Shown piece after piece: positions 33,746-41,641 of a stretch of DNA of 64,000 nt. Made by a program: the position numbers and the translations under genes. Within the stretch, counting starts at the first letter, position 1, and each line of letters starts with the position of its first letter. This DNA is from RUG714 sp964623515 (lineage in GTDB: Bacteria; Bacillota; Clostridia; Oscillospirales; Acutalibacteraceae), in the NCBI GenBank assembly GCA_964623515.1, contig CAZURV010000005.1, positions 26,361-90,360 on the forward strand, given 5' to 3'. The notes below the pieces were generated by a model that searched no databases, was not told the origin of the DNA, and saw nothing but the letters and a program-made list of their open reading frames with translations.

Positions 33746-34789
33746 ATGGCTGACGATTTAATGAATAATATGATTTTTAAAAGGAAACTTCCGATTCCGC
33801 AGGAAGTGAAAGAACAGTATCCGATTAACGATACAGTTGCTGAAGAAAAAATGCGCAGAGATGAGGAAATCCGCAAGGTATTTACAGGGGAAAGCAGTAA
33901 ATTTATACTTGTTATCGGTCCGTGTTCAGCAGACCGTGAAGATGCCGTTATGGATTATATGATGCGTCTGAAAGAGCTTCAGGAGAAAGTTGAAAATATC
34001 ATTATCATTCCGAGAATTTATACGAATAAACCCCGTACAACGGGAGATGGTTACAAGGGCATGCTTCATCAGCCTGACCCCAATGAAGAACCGGATATGC
34101 TCAAAGGTATTGTTGAAATCCGCAGGCTTCACAGCAGAGTGCTTGAGGAAGCGGGTTTCGGTACGGCGGATGAAATGCTTTATCCAGAAAATCACCGTTA
34201 TCTTTCTGATTTGCTTTCTTATGTTGCAATAGGCGCTCGTTCGTCGGAAAATCAGCAACACCGCTTGACTGCAAGCGGGCTCGATGTTCCCGTCGGATTG
34301 AAGAATACAACCGGCGGCGATATATCGGTTTTGATGAATTCCATAACTGCTGCGCAGCATCCGCATACTTTTATTTATAGGGGATGGGAGGTTACAACAA
34401 AGGGCAATCCGCTTGCCCATGCGATATTGAGAGGATATGTTAATGAGCAGGGGCAGTCAATGCCGAATTATCATTATGAGGATTTGCTCAATCTTTATCA
34501 TGAGTATAAAAAACGCGGACTTCAGAATATAGCTTGCATCGTAGACTGCAACCACGCAAATTCCGGCAAAAAATTTGAAGAACAGATTAGAATAGCGGAA
34601 GAGGTCATGCATTCAAGAAGCTACTCGCCGGAGGTTAAAGAGCTTGTAAAGGGTCTTATGATTGAAAGCTATATTGAAGACGGATGCCAAAAAGTTGACG
34701 GCAACGTTTACGGTAAATCAATAACCGACCCGTGCCTCGGCTGGGAGAAAACAGAAAAGCTTGTTTTGAAACTCAGCACTCTTGTTTAA
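33746..34789 (+). CDS. aroF: 3-deoxy-7-phosphoheptulonate (DAHP) synthase, AroFGH type
   Basis: 347 residues from ATG 33746; TTG 33737 would add three residues but is too close to the ribosome binding site. Type I-alpha features: VIGPCSADREDAV, RIYTNKPRTTGDGYKG (PEP/metal site), GARSSENQQHR, GLKNTTGGD, and CNHANSGKK and GLMIESYIEDG. It makes DAHP from PEP and erythrose-4-phosphate, the first step of the pathway, although it is the last gene of this operon. Phe/Tyr/Trp sensitivity cannot be told by sequence alone. Confidence 0.96.
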   Translation: MADDLMNNMIFKRKLPIPQEVKEQYPINDTVAEEKMRRDEEIRKVFTGESSKFILVIGPCSADREDAVMDYMMRLKELQEKVENIIIIPRIYTNKPRTTGDGYKGMLHQPDPNEEPDMLKGIVEIRRLHSRVLEEAGFGTADEMLYPENHRYLSDLLSYVAIGARSSENQQHRLTASGLDVPVGLKNTTGGDISVLMNSITAAQHPHTFIYRGWEVTTKGNPLAHAILRGYVNEQGQSMPNYHYEDLLNLYHEYKKRGLQNIACIVDCNHANSGKKFEEQIRIAEEVMHSRSYSPEVKELVKGLMIESYIEDGCQKVDGNVYGKSITDPCLGWEKTEKLVLKLSTLV

Positions 34790-35086
34790 TGAAAGGTGCA
34801 TTTTATAATTAAAACAGGGCTGTAAAAAACGAAAGTTTTTTACAGCCCTGTTTCTATATAATCTTTATTATTTCCTTTGAATCATCTTATTATTTCTTTC
34901 ACAAAGGCATGTACATCGTTCAGACCGTTTCTGTCAACGCTCCGGTTCTGCGGGAATTTCAAGCAGATAATCAGAGAAAACGCCGAAAAGTAACGCAAGT
35001 TATTATATTGAGTTGAGGGAAAACCACATTTGAGCGCTTTTCACCATGGCATCCCGGCGCGGCAGACTTTTTTACAGGCTGTTTTA
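34790..35086. other. aroF-DUF2804 convergent intergenic region
   Basis: 297 bases: the aromatic operon terminator and then about 230 bases with no supported gene. A reverse-strand open stretch of about 50 codons ends at 34882 but has no usable start. Confidence 0.5.
34811..34855 (+). terminator. Terminator of the aromatic operon
   Basis: A 19-base-pair perfect stem with a GAAA loop (34831-34834). The inner arm TGTAAAAAAC-GAAA-GTTTTTTACA is nearly identical to that of the livK terminator at 59568. Confidence 0.9.
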
Positions 35087-36163
35087 TCAGAATTTCATCG
35101 TTTTATCTTCGCCGATACCGGGCATACCGTCCAGAATATATTTATTTCCGTCTGCATCGCATACATATCCTTTCAGCTCGCCGAAAGTGATGTGGTAATC
35201 AATATCGATAATTCCGGCAGGAATGCGCATAAGATTTTCATCGCCTATCTCAAACAGGATGTCTACCATACCGTGTTCATCGTAAATATGCCAGGGAGAT
35301 CCGAATTTACCGTCGCTGTGATCAAACTGAACTGGGGTAAGCGGAACGGATCTGTTTTCAAGCCAAAGAAGATTTTCGTTGTGGTCATCCTGATTTATCG
35401 ACTGATTGCGCGTAAGATTAAATCCGAAATACTCTGTTTTGCCGTTTACGGTATTTCTGCCCATTGTGGTAACCCAGTCATAATGAGATTTGCGGGGATA
35501 ATAGCCGCGGTGGTCATCTATAACAGCGGCTGTATTTTCGTTTGCTTCATAACGTTTTCCGTTCACTTCAAGAAAGCCGTTAACTTTGAAAAGGTCTTTC
35601 TGGCTGTAAAGCGGTCTGTTCTCATCAAAAGGAATAATTACAATGCTTGGTTTTGACACTCTTTCCAGCTTAACGTTGTATTTCACCGTGCCGCATTTTT
35701 TATCGTTTGCAACACCGCTCACAACTGCTTTTCCGTCCTGAAAATTATTCACGAACTTCAGCTTGTTTTTCTTGCCGAGAGATTCGGATACGGAACCGTT
35801 GATAAGATTCGGCGCAATTACTGCTTTGCTCGAAGAATATATATCCTGCCAAGTGCCGATTCGCTTTTTGGTCTTACGATCATAAATAACAGTCAGCGCA
35901 GTTCCGAAAAGCGCCATATCGCTTACAGCTGTTAAAATAATTACATCGTCAAAAACGACTTCCACCGCTTCCCAAAGCGTAAGCCTGATTTTGTTGCAGA
36001 AATTGGGCAGACAAGAAGGGCGGTGGACTTTAAGGAAATGCATGTTTTCAAATTCTTTTTCGAATGTTCCGAAATGTACTTTGCCGTTTTCATCGCAAAT
36101 ATTTTTCGGAGTGGGAATCGGTTTTCTTTTTTCTGAAAGAACACAGTGGAATGATTTAAGCAT
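35087..36163 (-). CDS. DUF2804 family protein
   Basis: 358 residues from the ATG at 36163, which has AGGAG eight bases upstream; the frame is open a little further. The protein lacks a signal peptide and membrane segments. It has the DUF2804 architecture: an N-terminal segment with GKVHFGTFEKEF, WEAVEVVFDDVIILTAVSDMALFG, then a beta-rich C-terminal part with HRGYYPRKSHYDWVTTMG and GFNLTRNQSINQDDHNEN. It is possibly a lipocalin- or hydroxysteroid-type fold, but no activity is established for the family. Monocistronic with its own strong promoter. Confidence 0.85.
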   Translation of the reverse strand: MLKSFHCVLSEKRKPIPTPKNICDENGKVHFGTFEKEFENMHFLKVHRPSCLPNFCNKIRLTLWEAVEVVFDDVIILTAVSDMALFGTALTVIYDRKTKKRIGTWQDIYSSSKAVIAPNLINGSVSESLGKKNKLKFVNNFQDGKAVVSGVANDKKCGTVKYNVKLERVSKPSIVIIPFDENRPLYSQKDLFKVNGFLEVNGKRYEANENTAAVIDDHRGYYPRKSHYDWVTTMGRNTVNGKTEYFGFNLTRNQSINQDDHNENLLWLENRSVPLTPVQFDHSDGKFGSPWHIYDEHGMVDILFEIGDENLMRIPAGIIDIDYHITFGELKGYVCDADGNKYILDGMPGIGEDKTMKF

Positions 36164-36186
36164 AATAAAATCTCCTGACATTGAAT

Positions 36187-36303
36187 ATTTAAATCGGAGC
36201 AACGTTTTGCTTTTGCACAGAGCAGTGCTCCTCAGGGTTCAGCGGGAAGATACAACTCCGGCTGAAAGCCTGAAACGAACCCATTCGCCTCGGAAGCGGG
36301 GGG
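36187..36303 (-). repeat. Interspersed structured repeat, copy E (inverted, internally deleted)
   Basis: On the reverse strand it runs CCCCCCGCTTCCGAGGCG, GTTTCAGGCTTTCAGCCGG, TCTTCCCGCTGAACCCTGAGGAGC, ACTGCTC and ends GCTCCGATTTAAAT. It lacks the TATAACC start and the stem-4 region. It lies in the predicted 5' UTR of the DUF2804 gene. Confidence 0.85.
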
Positions 36304-36328
36304 AATTTTCGTTTAGTTATATAATTTT

Positions 36329-36356
36329 ATTATATAATGTTTATAAATATTGTCAA
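36329..36356 (-). promoter_or_regulatory. Promoter of the DUF2804 gene (reverse strand)
   Basis: On the reverse strand TTGACA (36356-36351), 16-base spacer, TATAAT (36334-36329). It implies a leader of about 160 bases that contains repeat copy E. Confidence 0.85.
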
Positions 36357-36448
36357 GTTTTTATAGCCAAATCCGGTTTCAACGCGATATCATTAATGAA
36401 AAGTGCCGAATTATTTTGCTCGATTCGTTTAAAATTATTTTAAATTAT

Positions 36449-36621
36449 TATAACCTATTCGCCAATGTCCCCGCCTCTTAGGCGGCGGAGCCATTTCGGA
36501 ATTTCAGCGGGAGTGATAATCTCCCGCTGAAACCCCGAGGAGCGATGCTCCCTCGCAGGTTGCAATCATTCGCAAGCCCCGTTTCAAGCGAGCTTGACGG
36601 AGAAGTCTCCGATTTAAAATC
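36449..36621 (+). repeat. Interspersed structured repeat, copy F (full length)
   Basis: Complete from TATAACCTATTCGCCAATG to CCGATTTAAAATC. Stem 2 is a perfect 12 bp here (TTTCAGCGGGAG-TGATAAT-CTCCCGCTGAAA). Stems 3 (GAGGAGC-GAT-GCTCCCTC) and 4 (CAAGC-GA-GCTTG) are intact. Confidence 0.95.
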
Positions 36622-36643
36622 ATTATAAAAATTAATATACTTC

Positions 36644-36672
36644 TTGAATAATTGCAAATTTTAATGTAATAT
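36644..36672 (+). promoter_or_regulatory. Promoter of the zinc-ribbon/DUF4177 gene
   Basis: TTGAAT (36644-36649), 17-base spacer, TAATAT (36667-36672). It starts 23 bases after the end of repeat copy F. Confidence 0.65.
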
Positions 36673-36727
36673 AAAAACATCGGATTTTCATTTCTATTTA
36701 TTTGCGTCAATAAAGGAGTTCTAAAAT

Positions 36728-37246
36728 ATGGCAAGGTATGTTATTTGTCCGGAATGCGGCAGTGAAATCAAGAAAAACGATATGTTTGAAATAGAGGGCA
36801 GACCAATGTGCGTTCACTGTCTGGAGAAGTATTTGAGCAGTATGAATAAACCTACGGAACAGGAGCTTCTTGCAGACAGTGAATACAGAGCTAAAATAGA
36901 CAGTATTTTCAATCAAACAGTCAGTGAAAAATCTTCTGCGGAAGAAATATCCGCTGAGAAGCAGATGAGTGAAACAGAGCGTAAGATAAACGAACTTCGT
37001 TACGCGGGTTACAACGGTTATTATGAATACAAATCTTTAATATTTCCTTCCGGCAAATCGGGAGAAATAAATGTTGATAAAATTATTGAACAGATGAATT
37101 CGTATGCTTTGGATGGCTGGCGCGTCTGTGATTCCCTCAGTCAAATGATGCGTGAGGCATATCCTTTTGCAGATGCGGACTCAAACTGCGATAAGGTTTA
37201 CGTTTCTCAAGTAGTTATTATATTGGAGCGGTTCAAAAGAATATAA
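36728..37246 (+). CDS. Zinc-ribbon protein with C-terminal DUF4177-like domain
   Basis: 172 residues. The first 40 residues form a zinc knuckle: C8-x2-C11 (CPECGSEI), then C28-VH-C31. A charged linker (45-90) follows. The C-terminal part (95-172) has the DUF4177 pattern YEYKSLIFP...GEINVDKIIEQMNSYALDGWRVCDSL, ending in a beta strand (VSQVVIILERF). DUF4177 proteins are small and uncharacterised. The pairing suggests a zinc-dependent or nucleic-acid/protein-binding adaptor; no function can be given. AAAGGAG precedes the ATG; the gene has its own promoter and terminator. Confidence 0.8.
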   Translation: MARYVICPECGSEIKKNDMFEIEGRPMCVHCLEKYLSSMNKPTEQELLADSEYRAKIDSIFNQTVSEKSSAEEISAEKQMSETERKINELRYAGYNGYYEYKSLIFPSGKSGEINVDKIIEQMNSYALDGWRVCDSLSQMMREAYPFADADSNCDKVYVSQVVIILERFKRI

Positions 37247-37390
37247 CGTTCTATATCTTAAAGGTTACAGACTCCATTTTCAAAATCACCGGAAGGATAC
37301 AATCCCATTTGATTTCCAGCCGGTTGATGCCGCTTTTGCGAGGGGAATTCCCTTGTAATGATAGGTTTGTATGCGGGGAAATTCTTGTAT

Positions 37391-37431
37391 AAAAAAGCAG
37401 GATGTTTCAATCGGAAACATCCTGCTTTTTT
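37391..37431. terminator. Bidirectional terminator between the zinc-ribbon and malic enzyme genes
   Basis: AAAAAAGCAGGATGTTTC - AATCG - GAAACATCCTGCTTTTTT, with a T tract on either strand. It serves the two converging transcripts. Confidence 0.92.
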
Positions 37432-37447
37432 GTGAAAGCAAAACTTG

Positions 37448-38632
37448 TTAGATTCTTGCTACACCGTCTTTAACAGCGGCATCATAAACTGCTTTGGATA
37501 CAGCTTCCTTAACCCCTTCGTCAAAAGCGTAAGGGATGATGTGGTCAGCAGTAAGCTTATCTTTCGGAATGAAATCTGCAAGCGCATAAGCAGCAGCGAT
37601 TTTCATACCTTCGGTGATGTCGCTTGCACGCGCGTCAAGAGCGCCTCTGAAAAGACCGGGGAAGCAGAGAACATTGTTAATTTGGTTTGGAAAATCCGAA
37701 CGACCTGTACCAACGATGGCAGCACCGGCGGCTTTTGCTTCATCAGGCATAATTTCAGGGGTAGGATTGCTCATCGGAAGCACAATCGGGTCTCTGTTCA
37801 TAGAACGAACCATATCCCTGCTTACAATGCCGGGGCCTGAAACACCGATAAAGATATCTGCACCTTTCATAGCGTCTGCAAGTGAACCGGTTCTCTTGCC
37901 GCGGTTTGTAAACTGCGATACTTCAATCTTGGAAGCGTTGCCTTCAAGGCGGGGATCGCCTTCGCAAATGATACCTTTTCTGTCACACATGATAACATTT
38001 TCGCCCTTAAGACCGAGGCTGATTAGGAATTTGCATATTGCAACGCCTGCCGCGCCTGCACCACTCATAACAGCTGTACAGTCTTCAAGCTTTTTCCCTG
38101 TTAAACGCATTGCGTTGATGATAGCGGCGCCGCAGATAACTGCTGTGCCGTGCTGATCGTCGTGGAAAATGGGAATATCGCATTTTTCTTTAAGCTGTTT
38201 TTCAATTTCAAAGCATCTGGGAGCAGAAATATCTTCAAGGTTAACTCCGCCGAAACTTCCTGCAAGAAGCTCAACTGTTCTTACGATTTCATCAACATCT
38301 TTTGAACGTATGCAAAGTGGAATGGCGTCAACATCGCCGAATTCTTTAAACAGTACGCATTTTCCTTCCATTACCGGCATACCGGCTTCAGGACCAATAT
38401 CACCGAGACCGAGAACAGCCGTACCGTCTGTTACAACGGCAACTGTATTCCAGCGGCGGGTAAGGTCGTATGATTTGCTGGGATCTTTTTGAATCTCAAG
38501 GCAGGGCTGCGCAACACCCGGAGTATAAGCAAGGGAAAGATCATCCTTGCTGTTAACGCTTGCACGGGCAACAACTTCAATCTTGCCTTTCCATTCTTCA
38601 TGAAGTTTCAGTGATTCTTTTGCATAATCCAT
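37448..38632 (-). CDS. Malic enzyme (oxaloacetate-decarboxylating malate dehydrogenase)
   Basis: 394 residues, the short bacterial form without the phosphotransacetylase-like domain. Catalytic Tyr36 (LAYTPGVAQPC) and Lys91 (GKCVLFKEFGD), metal-binding DDQHGTA, and the nucleotide loop SGAGAAGVA. It interconverts malate and pyruvate plus CO2 with NAD(P)+. It is the last gene of the glpK-dehydrogenase-malic enzyme set; the preceding 59-base spacer carries a GGGAGGGAAA hairpin and a GGAGG site. The cofactor preference is not readable with confidence. Confidence 0.95.
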   Translation of the reverse strand: MDYAKESLKLHEEWKGKIEVVARASVNSKDDLSLAYTPGVAQPCLEIQKDPSKSYDLTRRWNTVAVVTDGTAVLGLGDIGPEAGMPVMEGKCVLFKEFGDVDAIPLCIRSKDVDEIVRTVELLAGSFGGVNLEDISAPRCFEIEKQLKEKCDIPIFHDDQHGTAVICGAAIINAMRLTGKKLEDCTAVMSGAGAAGVAICKFLISLGLKGENVIMCDRKGIICEGDPRLEGNASKIEVSQFTNRGKRTGSLADAMKGADIFIGVSGPGIVSRDMVRSMNRDPIVLPMSNPTPEIMPDEAKAAGAAIVGTGRSDFPNQINNVLCFPGLFRGALDARASDITEGMKIAAAYALADFIPKDKLTADHIIPYAFDEGVKEAVSKAVYDAAVKDGVARI

Positions 38633-38652
38633 TTAATATATCCTCCAAAATC

Positions 38653-38673
38653 GGGAGGGAAATTTTCCCTCCC
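38653..38673. other. Intercistronic hairpin between the dehydrogenase and malic enzyme genes
   Basis: GGGAGGGAAA-ATTTTCCCTCCC dyad in the 59-base gap; no T tract follows on the coding (reverse) strand, so it is more likely an RNA stability or processing element than a terminator. Confidence 0.5.
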
Positions 38674-38691
38674 ATATAATTTAAACTAATA

Positions 38692-39807
38692 TCAGTCCTC
38701 AAAGGGGAAGTGATAATCGAGACCGAGATCGTCGCGAAGCTTGATAAATTCTTTCTGAACAGATTCCGTAATCGGAACACCGCCGTTTGCGCTTCTCTCT
38801 TTGTAAACAAGATATTCTTTCTCGCCTGCTGTGTAAATCCTTTCTTCGTTAGGATCAACTTTTGAGTTACGTACAGAACGAAGAATTTCTCCTGCCTTCT
38901 TTCTTACGTTTTCTTCACCGAGGAAGTGGTTGGTATCTATAGCGATGAAGAAATGACCGAGTTTATATGGGATTTTCTTACCGTTTTCATCAAGTCCGTT
39001 AAGGTCCTTGCCGTAAGAACCGTCCTGAAGAATAGCGGAAAGAAGTTCAACAACCATTGCGTATCCGTAGCCCTTGTATCCGCCGAGAGCTTCACCGATA
39101 CCGCCAAGCGTAGTGAGTGCCGCTGTGCCCTGTCTGATTTTTTTGAGAGCAGCGCCTGCATCTCCCTCAACGGGATTGCCGTCTATATCAATAACCGTGC
39201 CGGGATGAACGTCTTCACCGATTCTCTCATAATATTCGATTTTACCGTTTTGTGTAATAGAAGTGGCACAGTCGATAACGAAATCAAACTCTTCATCGGT
39301 GGGAATACCGATTGTAAGCGGGTTTGTGCCGAACATGCCTTCAACGCCGAATGTGGGCGCAACAGAAGGACGTGCGTTTGTTCCGGTAATACCGATGCAA
39401 CCAGCATTTGTAGCCATGGTTGCATAGTAGCCTGCAATACCGTAATGCGTTGAATTGCGTACTGCAACCATACCCATACCGTATTTTTTAGCCTTTTCAA
39501 TCGCCATGCTCATCGCTTTATGGGAAATAACGTGCCCCATACCGTTATGACCGTCAAGAACAGCTGTTGTTTCCGTTTCTTTAACAACTTCGATGTTAGT
39601 AACAGGATTAAGAATACCGTCATCAATCCTGTCAAGATAAATAGGTTTAAAACGGTTTACACCGTGAGAGTTAATTCCTCTCTTGTCTGATTCCACAAGT
39701 ACGTTTGCAACAATTTTTGCATCCTCGCGGGGAATACCGTACTTCTCGAAAACGTCAATCATAAACTGCTCAACGTAATCGAATTCTACGCAATTTTTGT
39801 TTGCCAT
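38692..39807 (-). CDS. Malate/L-lactate dehydrogenase family (Ldh2/YlbC-type) oxidoreductase
   Basis: 371 residues. This NAD(P)-dependent family is unrelated to Rossmann-type malate dehydrogenase. Marks include RGINSHGVNRF (43-53), catalytic His121 in RNSTHYGIAGY, TGTNARPSVAPTFG, and GGYKGYGYAMVVELL. The active partners could be malate/oxaloacetate, lactate/pyruvate, sulfolactate or ureidoglycolate. Its neighbour malic enzyme favours malate. RBS GGAGAGG precedes the ATG. Confidence 0.92.
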   Translation of the reverse strand: MANKNCVEFDYVEQFMIDVFEKYGIPREDAKIVANVLVESDKRGINSHGVNRFKPIYLDRIDDGILNPVTNIEVVKETETTAVLDGHNGMGHVISHKAMSMAIEKAKKYGMGMVAVRNSTHYGIAGYYATMATNAGCIGITGTNARPSVAPTFGVEGMFGTNPLTIGIPTDEEFDFVIDCATSITQNGKIEYYERIGEDVHPGTVIDIDGNPVEGDAGAALKKIRQGTAALTTLGGIGEALGGYKGYGYAMVVELLSAILQDGSYGKDLNGLDENGKKIPYKLGHFFIAIDTNHFLGEENVRKKAGEILRSVRNSKVDPNEERIYTAGEKEYLVYKERSANGGVPITESVQKEFIKLRDDLGLDYHFPFED

Positions 39808-39878
39808 AGTTTACCTCTCCTATATAATAATTATATTTTTTGCCTAAAGTAATATAACCCCTTGGCAATATTTACGTT

Positions 39879-41399
39879 TTAGCTTTCCACCCATCTGAAA
39901 CTGCGTTCAACGGCACGTTTCCAGTTGCGGTACATTTCATCTCTCTGCTCAACCGGCATAAGGCTATGGAATACTTTATCCACCTTGCGGTTTTTGGAAA
40001 TTTCATCCGTGTCTTTCCAAACCCCTACTGCAAGACCTGCCATATATGCGGCGCCGAGAGCCGTTGTTTCAACATTTTTCGGTCTGTTTACTTCGCAACC
40101 GATTAAGTCGGATTGAATCTGCATCATAATATTCGATATGGAAGCACCACCGTCGACTCGGAGCGACTGGAGCTGAATATCACTGTCATCCTGCATAGCT
40201 ACAAGCAAATCGGTCATCTGAAAACAGATGCTTTCAAGAACTGCACGACATACGTGTTCTCTCGTTACACCCCTTGTAAGACCTATCATACAGCCTCTTG
40301 CATACATATCCCAGTAGGGCGCGCCAAGACCGGTGAATGCCGGAACAAAATAAAGTCCGTTGGAATCTTTGACAAGTTCCGCAAATTCATCGCACTGTTT
40401 TGCGCTGTCGATAAGGTGAAGACCGTCTCTGAGCCAGTTAATAATACAGCCTGCGTTGAAAGCCGATCCTTCAAGGGAATAGGTAATTTTGCCGTTAAGT
40501 CCCCATGCAACGTTTGTGAGAAGATTATTTTTGGAGTTTACACGTTTTGAACCTGTGTTCATCAGTAGAAAACAGCCTGTGCCGTATGTATTCTTTGCCA
40601 TGCCGGCTTCAAAGCATCCCTGACCGAACAGTGCGGCGGGCTGATCACCGATAGCTCCCGCAACGGGAATACCTGCGAGTTCTTCAATACCCATTATATC
40701 TTCGGCAACTTCTCCGTATACCATGCTTGAGGGCACGGGTTTGGGAAGCATACTCATCGGGATTCCGAACTTGTCACAGAGAAAAGAATCCCACTCGAGT
40801 TTATCAATATCGAAAATCATCGTTCTTGAAGCGTTTGAATAATCTGTTACGTGTGCCTTGTTGCTGGTGAGATTCCATATGAGCCAGGTTTCAACTGTTC
40901 CGAAAAGAAGATTTCCGGCTTCCGCCTGTTCTCTTGCACCGTCCACATTGTCGAGAATCCACTTGATTTTGGAGGCTGAAAAATACGCGTCTATGAGAAG
41001 ACCGGTGTGCTCTTTAATATAATCGCCGAGTCCCTGTTTCTTAAAGTCTTCGCATATTTCTGCTGTTCTGCGGCACTGCCATACTATTGCGTTATAGATA
41101 GGCTTGCCTGTATTTTTATCCCATATGATTGTGGTTTCTCTCTGGTTCGTGATACCAATTGCTTTAATATCTTTGGCGTTGAACGAGGGATTTTTTATTT
41201 CGGCATTCTTTAATGCCTGCGTAATCGCGTTAAGCTGGCTGTAAAGAATTTCCATTGGATCGTGTTCAACCCAACCTGCATGCGGATAAATCTGCGTGTA
41301 CTCAAACTGGGCTTTGGCATAGGAATTGCCCTTTTTATCAAAAATGATAGCCCGGGAGCTTGTTGTGCCCTGGTCTAATGATAAAACATAATCTGCCAC
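39879..41399 (-). CDS. glpK: Glycerol kinase
   Basis: 506 residues from GTG 41399 with AAGGAGG upstream. FGGY-family kinase: N-terminal phosphate loop LSLDQGTTSSRAIIF, the glycerol-binding WVEHDP and NQRETTIIWD, AIVWQCRRT, GAIGDQPAALFGQ, and GLGAPYWDMYARG and RVDGGAS in the second domain. It makes glycerol-3-phosphate in the cytoplasm. No glpF or glpD/glpO is nearby. It heads the reverse-strand set with the dehydrogenase and malic enzyme genes. Confidence 0.97.
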   Translation of the reverse strand: MADYVLSLDQGTTSSRAIIFDKKGNSYAKAQFEYTQIYPHAGWVEHDPMEILYSQLNAITQALKNAEIKNPSFNAKDIKAIGITNQRETTIIWDKNTGKPIYNAIVWQCRRTAEICEDFKKQGLGDYIKEHTGLLIDAYFSASKIKWILDNVDGAREQAEAGNLLFGTVETWLIWNLTSNKAHVTDYSNASRTMIFDIDKLEWDSFLCDKFGIPMSMLPKPVPSSMVYGEVAEDIMGIEELAGIPVAGAIGDQPAALFGQGCFEAGMAKNTYGTGCFLLMNTGSKRVNSKNNLLTNVAWGLNGKITYSLEGSAFNAGCIINWLRDGLHLIDSAKQCDEFAELVKDSNGLYFVPAFTGLGAPYWDMYARGCMIGLTRGVTREHVCRAVLESICFQMTDLLVAMQDDSDIQLQSLRVDGGASISNIMMQIQSDLIGCEVNRPKNVETTALGAAYMAGLAVGVWKDTDEISKNRKVDKVFHSLMPVEQRDEMYRNWKRAVERSFRWVES

Positions 41400-41441
41400 G
41401 GTTTTGTCCTCCTTAAATATTATAAAAATTTTACCATTTAT

Positions 41442-41470
41442 ACTATATCATAATGAATCGGAAAATTCAA
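41442..41470 (-). promoter_or_regulatory. Promoter of glpK (reverse strand)
   Basis: On the reverse strand TTGAAT (41470-41465), 17-base spacer, TATAGT (41447-41442), 43 bases before the GTG. Confidence 0.7.
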
Positions 41471-41641
41471 CCAAAAACACCATTTCTGCTTAACAAAAAC
41501 CAAAGTAATTTTTTAATAGCGGCTTAAAACTTCTGTAAAAAACGTTTTATTTTCGTATGACTTTATTTTTATTCCAAAATATGTTATAATCGGTTGTAAA
41601 TTCAAATCTTATTTCAAATCTGTACCAAGAGGAGCAACAGA

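Larger units (their letters stand above)
36164..36727. other. Divergent intergenic region carrying two inverted repeat copies
   Basis: 564 bases. From left to right: repeat copy E on the reverse strand (36187-36303), the DUF2804 promoter (36329-36356, reverse), about 90 AT-rich bases, repeat copy F (36449-36621, forward), and the promoter of the zinc-ribbon gene (36644-36672). Confidence 0.85.

Noticed and set aside
34882..35040. Reverse-strand open stretch of about 50 codons after the DUF2804 gene
   Set aside because: It ends in a protein-like tail (RNGLNDVHAFVKEIIR) but has no start codon with a ribosome binding site and no family. Treated as chance or a decayed remnant.
35030..35656. 208-codon forward ORF opposite the DUF2804 gene
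   Set aside because: It lies antisense to a gene with a good ribosome binding site, promoter and family pattern; no domain is recognised and no Shine-Dalgarno precedes it.
37250..37330. Possible eighth copy of the structured repeat after the zinc-ribbon gene
   Set aside because: A pattern like CTCCATTTTCAAAATCACC...GGATACAATCCC is reminiscent of the stem-2 block, but the similarity is too weak to separate from chance by eye.
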